From Streptomyces sp. MMG1533 (GTDB lineage Bacteria; Actinomycetota; Actinomycetes; Streptomycetales; Streptomycetaceae): DNA of 64,000 nt. Where the stretch lies: positions 34,930-98,929 of the forward strand of contig NZ_LGDG01000100.1 of NCBI RefSeq assembly GCF_001279775.1, read 5' to 3'. Positions 40,608 to 49,257 of this stretch are shown here, one piece after another. Positions within the stretch are counted from its first letter, which is position 1. The number at the start of each line of letters is the position of its first letter. Position numbers and translations under genes: made by a program. The notes under the pieces are model-generated. The model did no database searches, had not been told where the DNA came from, and saw nothing but the letters and a program-made list of their open reading frames with translations.

Positions 40608-42046
40608 TGCCCCATTGTCGGGGGTACTTCCGTTTCTTCGCGGTATTCACCGTGTACCCGATCCGCCCTTTTCCTGGCTGTGTCACCCCTCTGCTGGGCG
40701 ACGAGTGGTTTCCTCCGTACATCGCTGAACCGGCCTGCCGCGTCGGCACGCAGTTGCCACAGACACAGCCCGAGGAGGATCCCTTGCTCGGGGAACGGAG
40801 AGTACGAGACGAAGAGCACGAGTTGGGAGACGACCACCAGACGCAGTGCCTGCGTGCCGTTCCCGCCGCGACCGAGCCGCCGCCATACGAGAACGTACAA
40901 GGTCAGCAGCATGAGCAGTCCGACCGCGCCCAGGCGAAGCAGGACGTGCAGGTAGTAGTCGTGCGGGGAGACGGAGATCACCACGCCTCCGAGCCACCGG
41001 TCGTAGCCGGAGCCGAACGGACTGCCCAGCAGCCATTCGGTCAGGGTCTTGGGCCCGTCCATCAGCTCCTGCCAGCCGAGAACCCGCCAGGAGAAGGTGC
41101 TGTTCGCGTCCCGCGTCTCCGCGAAGGAGTCGGCGAGGACGCTGCCGACCCCGCCGAACATGCCGGCGGCGAACGTCAGTGCGACCACGCACAACGACAC
41201 CACGGCTGCCACCGCGGAGACCAGGCGTTGACCTGCTCGGGCGGGAATCAGCGCCCACCACACGACCGCCATCACGATGGTGATCGCCCAGACGGTCCGG
41301 TGCTGCAACAGCACCACGAAGACCAGGCAGAGCAGCGCCGGCAGGATCTTGCCGCGGCCGTCGTCCGGCCGGCCTTTCCGCCCCCGCCGGTCTCCTCCCG
41401 GGCTGTTCTCCGCGGTTGTGGCCGGAGCGGACGAGTGCCCGCCCCATGGGCACAGCAAGAGCACCGCGCTCTGCGCGAGGACCAGGGCAGACCTGGCCGG
41501 CACTGGTCTGGGGTCGTACACCTCCCCTCCTACGGTGGCGGCGTCGACAACCGAATGCAGCCCCGTGTTCAGCCATCCGACCAGGCTCAGTGCGGCGTAC
41601 GCGGCGGCTGAGACCAGCCACAGCCGCACGATGGCACGGGCCCTGCCGGCGTGCAGGGGCGCGGTCGCGACATACAGGGCCGAGGCGAAGACCTGCCAGA
41701 AGTAGACGCGGGCGTCATTGGCGGCGGCGGGCAGGCCCCATGCGCCGACTCCCTGGTGGATCGACCATGTGATCAGGAACATCACTGCCACTACGAGCAG
41801 CAACTCGGCCCGGGGCGGCACCGCCCGCCGCAGCAGCCGGGCGCCGGCCACCAGCATGGCGCAGGCGGCCAGCAGATCACTTGGGTGGATGTTGACGCCG
41901 ACATCGAAGAGCGGGATCTCACCATCCGCGGCGATCGACCACACCTGTACGCCCAGGAGGAGGCCGATGGCGGTGTTGCAGTGCTGCGTGAAGACCCACA
42001 TCAGGACAGCGAAGAGCGCCAGTCCCACGAAGACGGTCTGAGTCAT
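40604..42046 (-). CDS. O-antigen ligase/polymerase-like membrane protein (Wzy candidate)
   Basis: 480-residue protein with roughly ten to twelve helices and one larger loop near residues 320-370. The loop contains NSTFSWRVLGWQEL...LLGSPFGSGYDRW and ends with SPHDYYLHVLLRLG, a layout characteristic of the Wzy_C/O-antigen ligase family, in which the H-D/N-x-Y-L motif in the periplasmic loop is typical. It is the only polymerase candidate of the locus. ATG 42046 precedes TQTVFVGLALFAVLM; an upstream open frame is not supported. The glycosyltransferase gene ends 94 bp upstream. Confidence 0.85.
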   Translation of the reverse strand: MTQTVFVGLALFAVLMWVFTQHCNTAIGLLLGVQVWSIAADGEIPLFDVGVNIHPSDLLAACAMLVAGARLLRRAVPPRAELLLVVAVMFLITWSIHQGVGAWGLPAAANDARVYFWQVFASALYVATAPLHAGRARAIVRLWLVSAAAYAALSLVGWLNTGLHSVVDAATVGGEVYDPRPVPARSALVLAQSAVLLLCPWGGHSSAPATTAENSPGGDRRGRKGRPDDGRGKILPALLCLVFVVLLQHRTVWAITIVMAVVWWALIPARAGQRLVSAVAAVVSLCVVALTFAAGMFGGVGSVLADSFAETRDANSTFSWRVLGWQELMDGPKTLTEWLLGSPFGSGYDRWLGGVVISVSPHDYYLHVLLRLGAVGLLMLLTLYVLVWRRLGRGGNGTQALRLVVVSQLVLFVSYSPFPEQGILLGLCLWQLRADAAGRFSDVRRKPLVAQQRGDTARKRADRVHGEYREETEVPPTMGQ

Positions 42047-42140
42047 GTCCGAGGCGACGGCTAGGTGCTGCACCGTTGGTCCGTCCTGGGGGAGGTGAGG
42101 AGCCGGAGGCGGAAGCACGCCGCGGCTGTGAAGGGGCGCT

Positions 42141-43082
42141 TCAGAGGGGCAGGTGATTCTTCGCCACCGGCTGTGGGGGTGGTGGCGCGGGCACGCCGCC
42201 GGCCGGAGAGCGTCTCGTCCGCACCGTGGTGACCAATGTCCTCGCATACGGGGAGCAGAAGACGAGCGGCGACCAGACCCCGAAATGGCGACGGCAGAAG
42301 CGCCACCATGGCCCGAGGGGCTGTTCCCGCACCGATGTCGCCCGACGCAGCGCCGTGCGTACCGTGATCCCGGTGGCCCGCGAAGTGCCGGGGGCGAACG
42401 GCGGATGGTCGTCGCAGACACCCACGTGCCCCGGAGCCAGCAGAACAGGGACGCCGGCCTTCCGTGCCCGCAGTCCGTAGTCGCTGTCCCCCATCCGGTG
42501 CGGGAAAGCAGGGTCCAGGTCTCCAAGTGTCCGTCGTGCCGCATGGGTGACCAGAACCGCGTTGCCGTTGCAGGAGTCGCAGGCCAGGGGCCGGCTGGGG
42601 TCCGGTTCGACCCGCTCGAGACGCGGTGGGCGCCAGGGGGCGCGACGGAGCCGGTAGCCGCCGTAAGTGGTGCGGCTTCCGTCGGCGGAGAGCATGGTGC
42701 CGACGACCACGGCCGCCTGTTGGAGCGGGGCGGCGGTGCGCAGCAGCACGGCGAGCGCGTTCGCGGCGAGGACCACGTCGTCGTTGAGCCACAGCACGTG
42801 AGCGCCGGGGTCCGCGCGTGCCGCCGCCATGGCCGTGCCCGTGCCCCAGTACACATCGGGATCCGTCCTGACCACATCGGTGCCCGGAAAGGCGGCGCGC
42901 ACGGCGGCGCCGGTTCCGTCGGTGCTTCCGGCGTCGACGAGGTGGACGGTCAGGGCTGTCCCGGGCGGCAGTCCGAGCTGCCTGTCCAACGACGCCAGGG
43001 CTGCCAGAGTGCGCTCCCGGCGGTTGTGACAGGTCATCAGGACGGCCACCTTCTGCGGAGCCGGGTTCCCTGTACGCGTCAC
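42141..43082 (-). CDS. Glycosyltransferase family 2
   Basis: 313-residue GT-A transferase. [21 protein letters not shown] begins the nucleotide-binding fold, [10 protein letters not shown] follows, and [12 protein letters not shown] provides the DxD-like metal site. [13 protein letters not shown] is the region near the catalytic base. This form resembles rhamnosyl-type GT2 enzymes, but the donor is not certain. GTG 43082 overlaps the end of gmd by 4 bp, so the enzyme may use the GDP sugar made by that pathway. Confidence 0.9.
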   Translation of the reverse strand: MTRTGNPAPQKVAVLMTCHNRRERTLAALASLDRQLGLPPGTALTVHLVDAGSTDGTGAAVRAAFPGTDVVRTDPDVYWGTGTAMAAARADPGAHVLWLNDDVVLAANALAVLLRTAAPLQQAAVVVGTMLSADGSRTTYGGYRLRRAPWRPPRLERVEPDPSRPLACDSCNGNAVLVTHAARRTLGDLDPAFPHRMGDSDYGLRARKAGVPVLLAPGHVGVCDDHPPFAPGTSRATGITVRTALRRATSVREQPLGPWWRFCRRHFGVWSPLVFCSPYARTLVTTVRTRRSPAGGVPAPPPPQPVAKNHLPL

Positions 43083-44122
43083 TGCTCGACCAACTCGAGC
43101 GCCGTCGGAGCGGCGGGTGCACCGACGGGAGCGGCAGGCGCCGGGGACAGGGCCGCGATCTCGGCGTCGACCATGAGGCGGGCCAGTTCCGGGGCTCGCA
43201 CCTTCGGGTGCCATCCCAGGACGCGCTCGGCCTTGGAGGCGTCTCCGACGAGGTCGTCCACCTCGGTCGGCCTCAGGTATCGCTCGTCGAAGCGCACATG
43301 GTCGCGCCAGTCGAGGCCGACATGGGCGAAGCACTGCTCGACGAAGTCGCGCACGCTGTGGCTGACACCGGTGGCGACCACGTAGTCGTCCGGTTCGTCC
43401 TGTTGCAGCATCCGCCACATCGCCTCGACGTATTCCGCCGCGTATCCCCAGTCGCGTCGGGCGTCGAGATTACCCAGGTAGACGACGTCCTCCAGGCCGG
43501 CCTTGATGCGCGCGGCGGCCGTGGCCACCTTGCGGGTGACGAAGGTCGGGCCACGGCGAGGAGACTCGTGGTTGAACAGGATGCCGTTGACCGCGTACAT
43601 CCCGTACGCCTCCCGGTAGTTGCGCGTCGCCCAGTACGCGTACACCTTGGCGACCCCGTACGGGGAGCGCGGGTGGAACGGGGTGCCCTCGTGCTGAGGC
43701 GGTGGGGAGGCGCCGAACATCTCCGAGCTGGACGCCTGGTAGAACCGGCAGGGCAGGCGCGTCGCCCTGATGGCCTCGAGCAACCGTGTGGTGCCCAGCC
43801 CGGTGGTGTCCCCGGTGAACTCCGGCTCGTCGAACGACACCCGTACATGGGACTGGGCGGCCAGGTGGTAGACCTCGTCGGGCCGCAGCCGCTCGAGCAG
43901 CCCGGCGATCCTGGTTCCGTCGGTCAGGTCGCCGTAGTGCAGGAAGAGACGCGCATCGGGGTCGTGCGGATCCCGGTACAGATGCTCGATGCGTTGCGTG
44001 TTGAAGGTCGAGGCGCGGCGGACGATTCCGTGCACCACGTACCCCTTCTGCAGCAGCAATTCTGCGAGGTAGGAGCCGTCCTGGCCGGTGATGCCAGTGA
44101 TCAGCGCGGTCTTGTTCGTCAT
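43079..44122 (-). CDS. gmd: GDP-mannose 4,6-dehydratase
   Basis: 347-residue extended SDR that converts GDP-D-mannose to GDP-4-keto-6-deoxymannose. Motifs are [46 protein letters not shown] and catalytic YGVAK, with FNHESPRRG. All are diagnostic for Gmd. The ATG at 44122 gives the expected N-terminus. The next enzyme of the pathway, Fcl, is encoded divergently at 45140, so GDP-L-fucose should be made here. GDP-mannose supply must come from genes outside the window. Confidence 0.96.
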   Translation of the reverse strand: MTNKTALITGITGQDGSYLAELLLQKGYVVHGIVRRASTFNTQRIEHLYRDPHDPDARLFLHYGDLTDGTRIAGLLERLRPDEVYHLAAQSHVRVSFDEPEFTGDTTGLGTTRLLEAIRATRLPCRFYQASSSEMFGASPPPQHEGTPFHPRSPYGVAKVYAYWATRNYREAYGMYAVNGILFNHESPRRGPTFVTRKVATAAARIKAGLEDVVYLGNLDARRDWGYAAEYVEAMWRMLQQDEPDDYVVATGVSHSVRDFVEQCFAHVGLDWRDHVRFDERYLRPTEVDDLVGDASKAERVLGWHPKVRAPELARLMVDAEIAALSPAPAAPVGAPAAPTALELVEQ

Positions 44123-44190
44123 GCGAACTCCATCTGCTGGGCTGTGGGGGCTGGAAACGCACCTGAGCGGGGGAGGGTGGCGGGCGTGGC

Positions 44191-44844
44191 TCACTTCCTC
44201 GCGACCAGTGATTTGGGAAGTCCGGCGAAGCGTTCGAACCAGATGGTGGAAGCAGGGAAGTAGGACCGCATCTCGGCCGCGGACAGGAGCTCGACCTCCT
44301 GGACGTCGCGGGTGGCCTGCGCACGCCCCGCGCGTGGGACGTGTCCGTGCGGCCAGTGCCGGGAGACGGCGACGCGAGCACGGAACGGGAGCCATTGCAG
44401 CCCCGGGAACAACCAGTGGGGTTCGACGGGGAAGTAGCGGTAGGGGGTCTGTACCCAGTGGTGGTCCGCGTGGCTGTCCACCGTGTCGGCGAACTGCTGC
44501 CGCCGGTAGTGCCCTCCCACGTGCTCCAGGACGGAGTTCGAGTACACGAGGTCGAATCGCCGGGTGACCATGTGCGTCGGCAATGCGAGGCTGCACGCGT
44601 CCGCGACGACCGGCGTGATCCCGGACTCGGCGTGCCGGGCAGTGCGCGGGTCGAGATTGACGGTCACCACGTGCGCCGGCCGGACAGGTGCGCCACGCCA
44701 GGCGGTCGGGGTGCCGCCGAGGTCGAGAACGTGCATCTCGGTCAGGTCGGGAAAGCAGCGCAGCAGTTCGTCCCAGCGCTTGGCGCGAGCCGAGTGGGCA
44801 AGGGATCCGGGCCTCGTGGGATCGGCGATCTTCGTCTTCAACAT
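44191..44844 (-). CDS. Class I SAM-dependent methyltransferase
   Basis: 217-residue methyltransferase. Motif I is [14 protein letters not shown], followed by [10 protein letters not shown] and [16 protein letters not shown], typical of Methyltransf_11-like proteins that act on glycans. The family usually reads DLGGG, so GGTP is slightly divergent. ATG 44844 was chosen because of the aagaggaag ribosome-binding site just upstream. It is 68 bp upstream of gmd on the same strand. Confidence 0.83.
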   Translation of the reverse strand: MLKTKIADPTRPGSLAHSARAKRWDELLRCFPDLTEMHVLDLGGTPTAWRGAPVRPAHVVTVNLDPRTARHAESGITPVVADACSLALPTHMVTRRFDLVYSNSVLEHVGGHYRRQQFADTVDSHADHHWVQTPYRYFPVEPHWLFPGLQWLPFRARVAVSRHWPHGHVPRAGRAQATRDVQEVELLSAAEMRSYFPASTIWFERFAGLPKSLVARK

Positions 44845-45139
44845 GCTGCTTCCTCTTGGCCACGTGTCGTGCGGCGATGCCCGTCTCGACGGCCACGCGC
44901 CTTCTCTTTCGGCAGAGCCGTGAGGACGGACAGGATGCGCCCCCGAACTCATGCGCCTCCGGTACTTCCGGCACCCGGCAAGAATACGGAAATCGGCGCT
45001 ATCATCCGCATCATGCTGTTGTGTCGCGTTTTCAGGGGTTACATGCCGGTTCCATTCAGCTCACAGGCGTTCAGTTCCCAGGGCCGCGCGGAGGCGGCGG
45101 CTCTCCACGCACCGTCCGTGAGGGAGGGCTTCGAGGCTC

Positions 45140-46180
45140 ATGGCTGCCTGCACTGACACCGGTGGCAAAGTCCCGGTCGCCTCGGCGGTGAACGCCCGTG
45201 CCGCGGTGCAGGACGACAGGGTGCACCGGCCCCTCGACCGCTCGGCGCGCGTGTTCGTGGCCGGGGGCTCGGGGCTGGTCGGTTCGGCGGTGCGCAGGGA
45301 ACTGCGCCGAGAAGGGTTCACCGATGTGGTCGCGCCCGGCTCGGCGGAGCTTGATCTGAGGGAGCGTCAGGCGGTGTTCGACTGGTTCGCGGCCGTGCGC
45401 CCGGACGTGGTGGTGCTGGCCGCGGCTCGAGTGGGCGGGATCAAGGCGAATGCCACCCGGCCCGCGGAGTTCCTCTCCGACAACCTGCGCATCCAGGTGA
45501 ACATGCTGGACGCGGCCCGGGAGCACGGTGTGGAGCGGCTGCTGTTCCTGGGCTCCAGTTGCATCTACCCGAAGTTCGCCGAGCAGCCCATCCGCGAGGA
45601 GGCGCTGTTGACGGGGCTTCTGGAGCCGACCAACGACGCCTACGCCATCGCCAAGATCACCGGCATTCTGCAGGTGCAGGCGGTGCGACGTCAGTACGGT
45701 CTGCCCTGGATCTCCGCCATGCCGACCAATCTTTACGGGCCGGGCGACAACTTCCACCCCGAGCACTCTCATGTGCTGCCGTCCCTGATGCGGCGCTTCC
45801 ACGAGGCGCAGGAGTCGGGTGCGCGACGGGTGGTGAACTGGGGCAGTGGCACGCCTCGTCGGGAGTTCCTCCATGTGGACGATCTGGCACGGGCGTGCCT
45901 GCACCTGATCGAGCACTACGACGCGGACAGTCCGGTCAACGTCGGCACCGGTACGGACCTGACCATCCGGGAACTGGCGGAACTCGTCGCCGACGCCGTC
46001 GGGTACCGGGGGAGCGTCGAGTGGGACGCGAAGCAGCCGGACGGTACCCCGCGCAAGCTCCTCGACGTATCCCGGCTCACCGCGCTCGGCTGGGCTCCTC
46101 GTATCGGCCTGCGAGAGGGAATCGCCCGGACGTACGCCTGGTACGTGGACAATCTCGAGTCCGGCGCACTGCGGCACTGA
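45140..46180 (+). CDS. fcl: GDP-L-fucose synthase (GDP-4-keto-6-deoxymannose epimerase/reductase)
   Basis: 346-residue SDR that epimerises and reduces GDP-4-keto-6-deoxymannose to GDP-L-fucose with NADPH. The cofactor motif VAGGSGLVGSAVRREL starts near residue 39, after a ~35-residue extension of unknown role. GSSCIYPKFAEQPI, YAIAK and PTNLYGPGDNFHPEHSHVLP are diagnostic of Fcl/WcaG. A later in-frame start may be the true one, as the N-terminal extension is not typical. It is divergent from the methyltransferase-gmd group, with 295 bp between them that should hold both promoters. Confidence 0.95.
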   Translation: MAACTDTGGKVPVASAVNARAAVQDDRVHRPLDRSARVFVAGGSGLVGSAVRRELRREGFTDVVAPGSAELDLRERQAVFDWFAAVRPDVVVLAAARVGGIKANATRPAEFLSDNLRIQVNMLDAAREHGVERLLFLGSSCIYPKFAEQPIREEALLTGLLEPTNDAYAIAKITGILQVQAVRRQYGLPWISAMPTNLYGPGDNFHPEHSHVLPSLMRRFHEAQESGARRVVNWGSGTPRREFLHVDDLARACLHLIEHYDADSPVNVGTGTDLTIRELAELVADAVGYRGSVEWDAKQPDGTPRKLLDVSRLTALGWAPRIGLREGIARTYAWYVDNLESGALRH

Positions 46181-46196
46181 CAGACTCCGCGGCGGC

Positions 46197-46228
46197 CGGG
46201 GCCGGAGGCCGAACGAGAACCGGCCCCG
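46197..46228 (+). terminator. Probable terminator of fcl
   Basis: Inverted repeat cggggccgg (46197-46205) / ccggccccg (46220-46228), 9 bp with a 14-nt loop, 16 bp after the fcl stop. The remaining gap to 46487 (about 260 bp) holds no recognisable gene. The two flanking genes are convergent. Confidence 0.55.
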
Positions 46229-46487
46229 CGGTGGCATCCGTGGAAGGGCCCACGGCATGCCGCTCCTGACGGCGCCTGTCCTGCGACGGCCGGATCCAGG
46301 TGAGACCACCGGGCTCCGGCCGCCCGGACTTCGACCGCCTTCCCGCAGGGGTTTGCTTCAGGCGGTCAAAAGCGGCAGCGGCCGATGGCGGGTACCCCGA
46401 CGACAACGTGAGGTCATGCGTCGGGAGTTCCGCTGTCGGCCGCCGGTAGCGCTACGGGCTTCGTAGCTGCCTGATGGAGCGGGGTGG

Positions 46488-46991
46488 TCAGTTCTGCTTC
46501 CGTCGCCGGACGGCGATCATCGTGCCGGCTCCGAGCGCCAGCAGCCCTGCGGCTCCGCCCAACAGAACGGACGAGTGGTCCTCACCGGTGGCAGCGAGGT
46601 GAGGCTTGTGCGAGCGTACGATGATCTTGGCCGATAGCTTCAGTTTCGATTCCTCTCCCTTGAGACGGAAGATGTGTTTGCCCGGATCGGTCCACTTGGG
46701 GATGGTGACGGTGCCCTCCACCGTGCCGTTCCCGTCGGCCGTGAAGTGGCCCAGCTTGATCGGCTTGGAGAAGAGGAATGCGTCCACCCCCTCGTTCGGA
46801 CTGAACCCGGTCCCTGTGAAGCCGAGGTCGTCTCCTGCGGCCACATTGGTGGCGGTGAGGGTCAGGCTCGGGGCATCGGGTGGATACGGCTGGGAGTAGG
46901 CAGGCTGTGCCCCTAGGACTGGGACTGCGGCCAGGACAGCGGAGGCTGCCGTGGCCGCGAAGGCGGCACGACACTTCGATGAGGCCGTCAT
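46488..46991 (-). CDS. Sortase-anchored surface protein (LAATG motif)
   Basis: 167-residue secreted protein. An N-terminal signal peptide ends near ALAAVPVLGAQPAYS. A single ~100-residue beta-type domain follows (LTATNVAAGDDLGFTGTGFS is Ig-like/IPT-like). The C-terminus has the sorting signal LAATG, a hydrophobic stretch and the basic tail RRRKQN. LAxTG signals are used by class E sortases in Streptomyces, so it should be attached to peptidoglycan. ATG 46991 was chosen; GTG 47000 and TTG 47009 are in frame upstream. No sortase gene is nearby. Confidence 0.85.
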   Translation of the reverse strand: MTASSKCRAAFAATAASAVLAAVPVLGAQPAYSQPYPPDAPSLTLTATNVAAGDDLGFTGTGFSPNEGVDAFLFSKPIKLGHFTADGNGTVEGTVTIPKWTDPGKHIFRLKGEESKLKLSAKIIVRSHKPHLAATGEDHSSVLLGGAAGLLALGAGTMIAVRRRKQN

Positions 46992-47119
46992 CGCATTCAC
47001 GCTCCTCAAATGGAATCGGGCGACGGCATGGTCCGACCCGCGAGTACGGTATGTGCATAGATAGCGCCTAATAGCCCTTGTTAAGCATTTCCAGGAGATA
47101 AGGCGCCGTGTGGCGTATC

Positions 47120-47155
47120 CGGATCACCGGACTGGTCGCCAGTCCCCCGGATCCG
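47120..47155. other. Hairpin in the 469-bp gap between the sortase substrate and the phosphatase gene
   Basis: A two-part stem: cggatc (47120-47125) with gatccg (47150-47155), and ggactgg (47129-47135) with ccagtcc (47139-47145) around tcg. The gap 46992-47460 has no convincing gene. An AT-rich stretch at 47049-47100 should hold the promoter of the sortase substrate. The hairpin may be part of a leader RNA or a binding site. Confidence 0.4.
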
Positions 47156-47460
47156 AGGAGCGAAGACGCCCGATGTGTGCCATTGGGTTGGTCGCCCTGT
47201 GGCGACCGCCCTGACCGGTGACGCCCTGGGGTGGTCCACTCACCAAGGCCCGGCCGTGGCGTCGAGCGTCAGCACCCCGCCCTGGCCACGATGCTCACCC
47301 GGCGACCGCTGCTCGACCGGATGGCGCGACCCCGAACCTCGGCCCGAGCGTCACGGCCGGGAAGAAACGCTCTTTGAAGTCCTCACCCGGCGGAGATGTC
47401 GGATGAATACTGACATCGCGCCGCGCGTCTTGGTCTCCTCTTTCCCCTCCTGGAGGGTGT

Positions 47461-48024
47461 GTGCCCCCGTTCCGCGTACTTGTGGTGTGCACCGGCAACC
47501 TCTATCGCTCTCCGCTTGCCGAGTGCCTGCTCAGGCACCGACTGCTCCAGCATCGGCAAGTGATCCATCTGAGCAGTGCGGGCACCCGGGCCGTCGTGGG
47601 CATGCCAATGGCGGCTGCTGTTGCCTCCTTCCTCCTCGGACGTGGCGTGCAGCCCTGCGGGACGGGCTCCCGCCGGCTGACCAAGGAGATGGTCGAGAAC
47701 GCGGACCTGGTGCTGGGCGCTGCGACGGAGCATCGTGAGGCCGCTGTGCGGCTGGCCCCTGTGCGGGCGTTGTCCCGTGCGTTCACCTTCCGTGAGTTCG
47801 CCCGGCTGGTGCGTTCGGAGGACGCCGCAGGCCTTGTGGATCCGGCCGCACGGTTGGTGACCCTCGTCCAGGGCGCGGCCGCGCGCCGTGGTGCCGTGTC
47901 GACACGCACGGATGACGTAGACGTGAACGACCCTCTTGGCGTACCTCCGCCACAAGTACACGAGTGTCTGGTTCAGATCGAGGAGATCGTCGAGCGGATC
48001 GCCGCCCCCATGCGGACCGGATAG
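47461..48024 (+). CDS. Low-molecular-weight protein tyrosine phosphatase
   Basis: 187-residue LMW-PTP. The N-terminal P-loop VVCTGNLYRSPLAECLL is the C-x5-R active site, with T-G-N in place of the usual L-G-N variations. The general-acid Asp may be in the DVNDPLG segment near residue 158, matching the D-P motif of the family. These enzymes dephosphorylate BY-kinases in Wzy-dependent polysaccharide loci. It closes the glycan locus opposite to the BY-kinase at 24076. Start is GTG 47461 behind a tggagggtgt ribosome-binding site. Confidence 0.92.
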   Translation: MPPFRVLVVCTGNLYRSPLAECLLRHRLLQHRQVIHLSSAGTRAVVGMPMAAAVASFLLGRGVQPCGTGSRRLTKEMVENADLVLGAATEHREAAVRLAPVRALSRAFTFREFARLVRSEDAAGLVDPAARLVTLVQGAAARRGAVSTRTDDVDVNDPLGVPPPQVHECLVQIEEIVERIAAPMRTG

Positions 48025-48321
48025 CATCCGTCTTCGTCAACGGCGGGCCGGTGGTGCGACCGCACAGGTCGCCGCGTTGCGTGAGGCCGGAATTTTGAGG
48101 GGCTTCCGCCCCGGCGGATGCCCATCTCACGCGGATACGGGACCGCAACCGCCGGCAGATCGGCAACGTGCCGGCCGCGCCCTTCGTCTGCTGAGAGCTC
48201 GACGAGCACGAGGAGCACGAGGAGGTCTGGCCGCCCATCCCGGTCACGCTTCAAGTGCTCGTCTCGGCCGAGGGCCGATATTGTCGATCTACTGCCAGGG
48301 ACCAGGGACCAGGGAGCTCTC

Positions 48322-48645
48322 ATGTCGGCCAGCTGGGCGTTGCTGATACCCGTCGCCGCTCTCGTGGCGATCGTGCTCGGTGCGATTGCTGTGCTGAAGC
48401 TGCAAAAGGTCTCGCTCGGGCGTGACGAGCTCAGGTCTGCGACGGCACCAGGCGCCGTGGCTTCGACCGGATTCCAGCAGTCGGTGCAGGAGAGCCGAGA
48501 GGAATTTGTGCGAAGGCACTGGCAGCGCCCCGGTGTGGTGGCCAACGGCGTGACCCTGGTCGATCTCTACGACCGCATCCGGGCTCTTGAGGAACGCGTC
48601 GCCAGAGCCGAGCAACATTCCGCGTCACCACCGCCGCCTGACTGA
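48322..48645 (+). CDS. Small single-TM protein of unknown function
   Basis: 107-residue protein that I do not recognise. One TM helix at the N-terminus (WALLIPVAALVAIVLGAIAVL, residues ~5-25) is followed by a charged segment (QESREEFVRRHWQRPG) and a predicted coiled coil (LYDRIRALEERVARAEQ). ATG 48322 follows a cagggag ribosome-binding site. The 297 bp upstream (48025-48321) hold no gene I can support. Confidence 0.6.
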   Translation: MSASWALLIPVAALVAIVLGAIAVLKLQKVSLGRDELRSATAPGAVASTGFQQSVQESREEFVRRHWQRPGVVANGVTLVDLYDRIRALEERVARAEQHSASPPPPD

Positions 48646-48680
48646 GCCAGCTGCTGTGACCGCATGGATTCGTCGGTTGT

Positions 48681-49165
48681 TCAGGCTGCGGTCTTCCAGG
48701 TCTTGGCGCGCTGGAAGGTGATACCGCGGCGGGCGCGCGGGCAGCGTAATGCTTCGCGGCCGATGCGGATGATCCGGCCGTGGACCTTCCGCGGGTAGGC
48801 GACGAGCTTGCGTGATGAGCAGCGGGTGAAGGGCCGGCCGAGCCCGACCGGTCGAGCGGTGGCCGTCTGGAGGGCGAAGTCCTCGTCATCAGGGGTGAGT
48901 TGGCGGGTACGGCCTCTCGCCCGCCGATGGTCCAGGCAGGCCAGGCCGATCTCGTCGAACCGGTGAATGACGTCCCGGACGGGTGTCCTCGCCGGCCTGG
49001 ACCAGCTGCGCGAGCACCGGCACCCGGTTCCCGCCGGCCGAGGCCGGCAGCATCATCGCGCGCCGGTGGCGCACCGAACTCGCGCTGCCGGCGCACGATC
49101 CGCCGCAGCCGCTGCCCTTCGTGCTCGGTCAGTCTGCGCACACGGACAGCACCGCCGCCGCGCCT
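48681..49165 (-). pseudogene. IS630-family transposase remnant with frameshifts
   Basis: The minus strand encodes recognisable IS630 N-terminal parts in several frames: RRLTEHEGQRLRRIVRR (from GTG ~49141), then RRAMMLPASAGGNRVPVLAQ and LVQAGEDT (ending ~48980), then VRDVIHRFDEIGLA-like text in another frame, and finally GREALRCPRARRGITFQRAK, TWKTAA with a stop at 48681. At least two frameshifts separate them. The DDE catalytic domain is absent. The fragment separates the glycan locus from the more ordinary genes after 49258. Confidence 0.75.
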
Positions 49166-49257
49166 CCAGCGGTCGGATCGGGCATCACCGCACACCCAAC
49201 CCAACCGCCACACCCACCAACCCGGCGAACCTACGCGGTCACGGCACTGACTTCGGA

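Noticed and set aside
47175..47738. Possible 187-residue plus-strand protein overlapping the tyrosine phosphatase start
   Set aside because: It overlaps the conserved phosphatase P-loop in another frame and has shadow-like composition.
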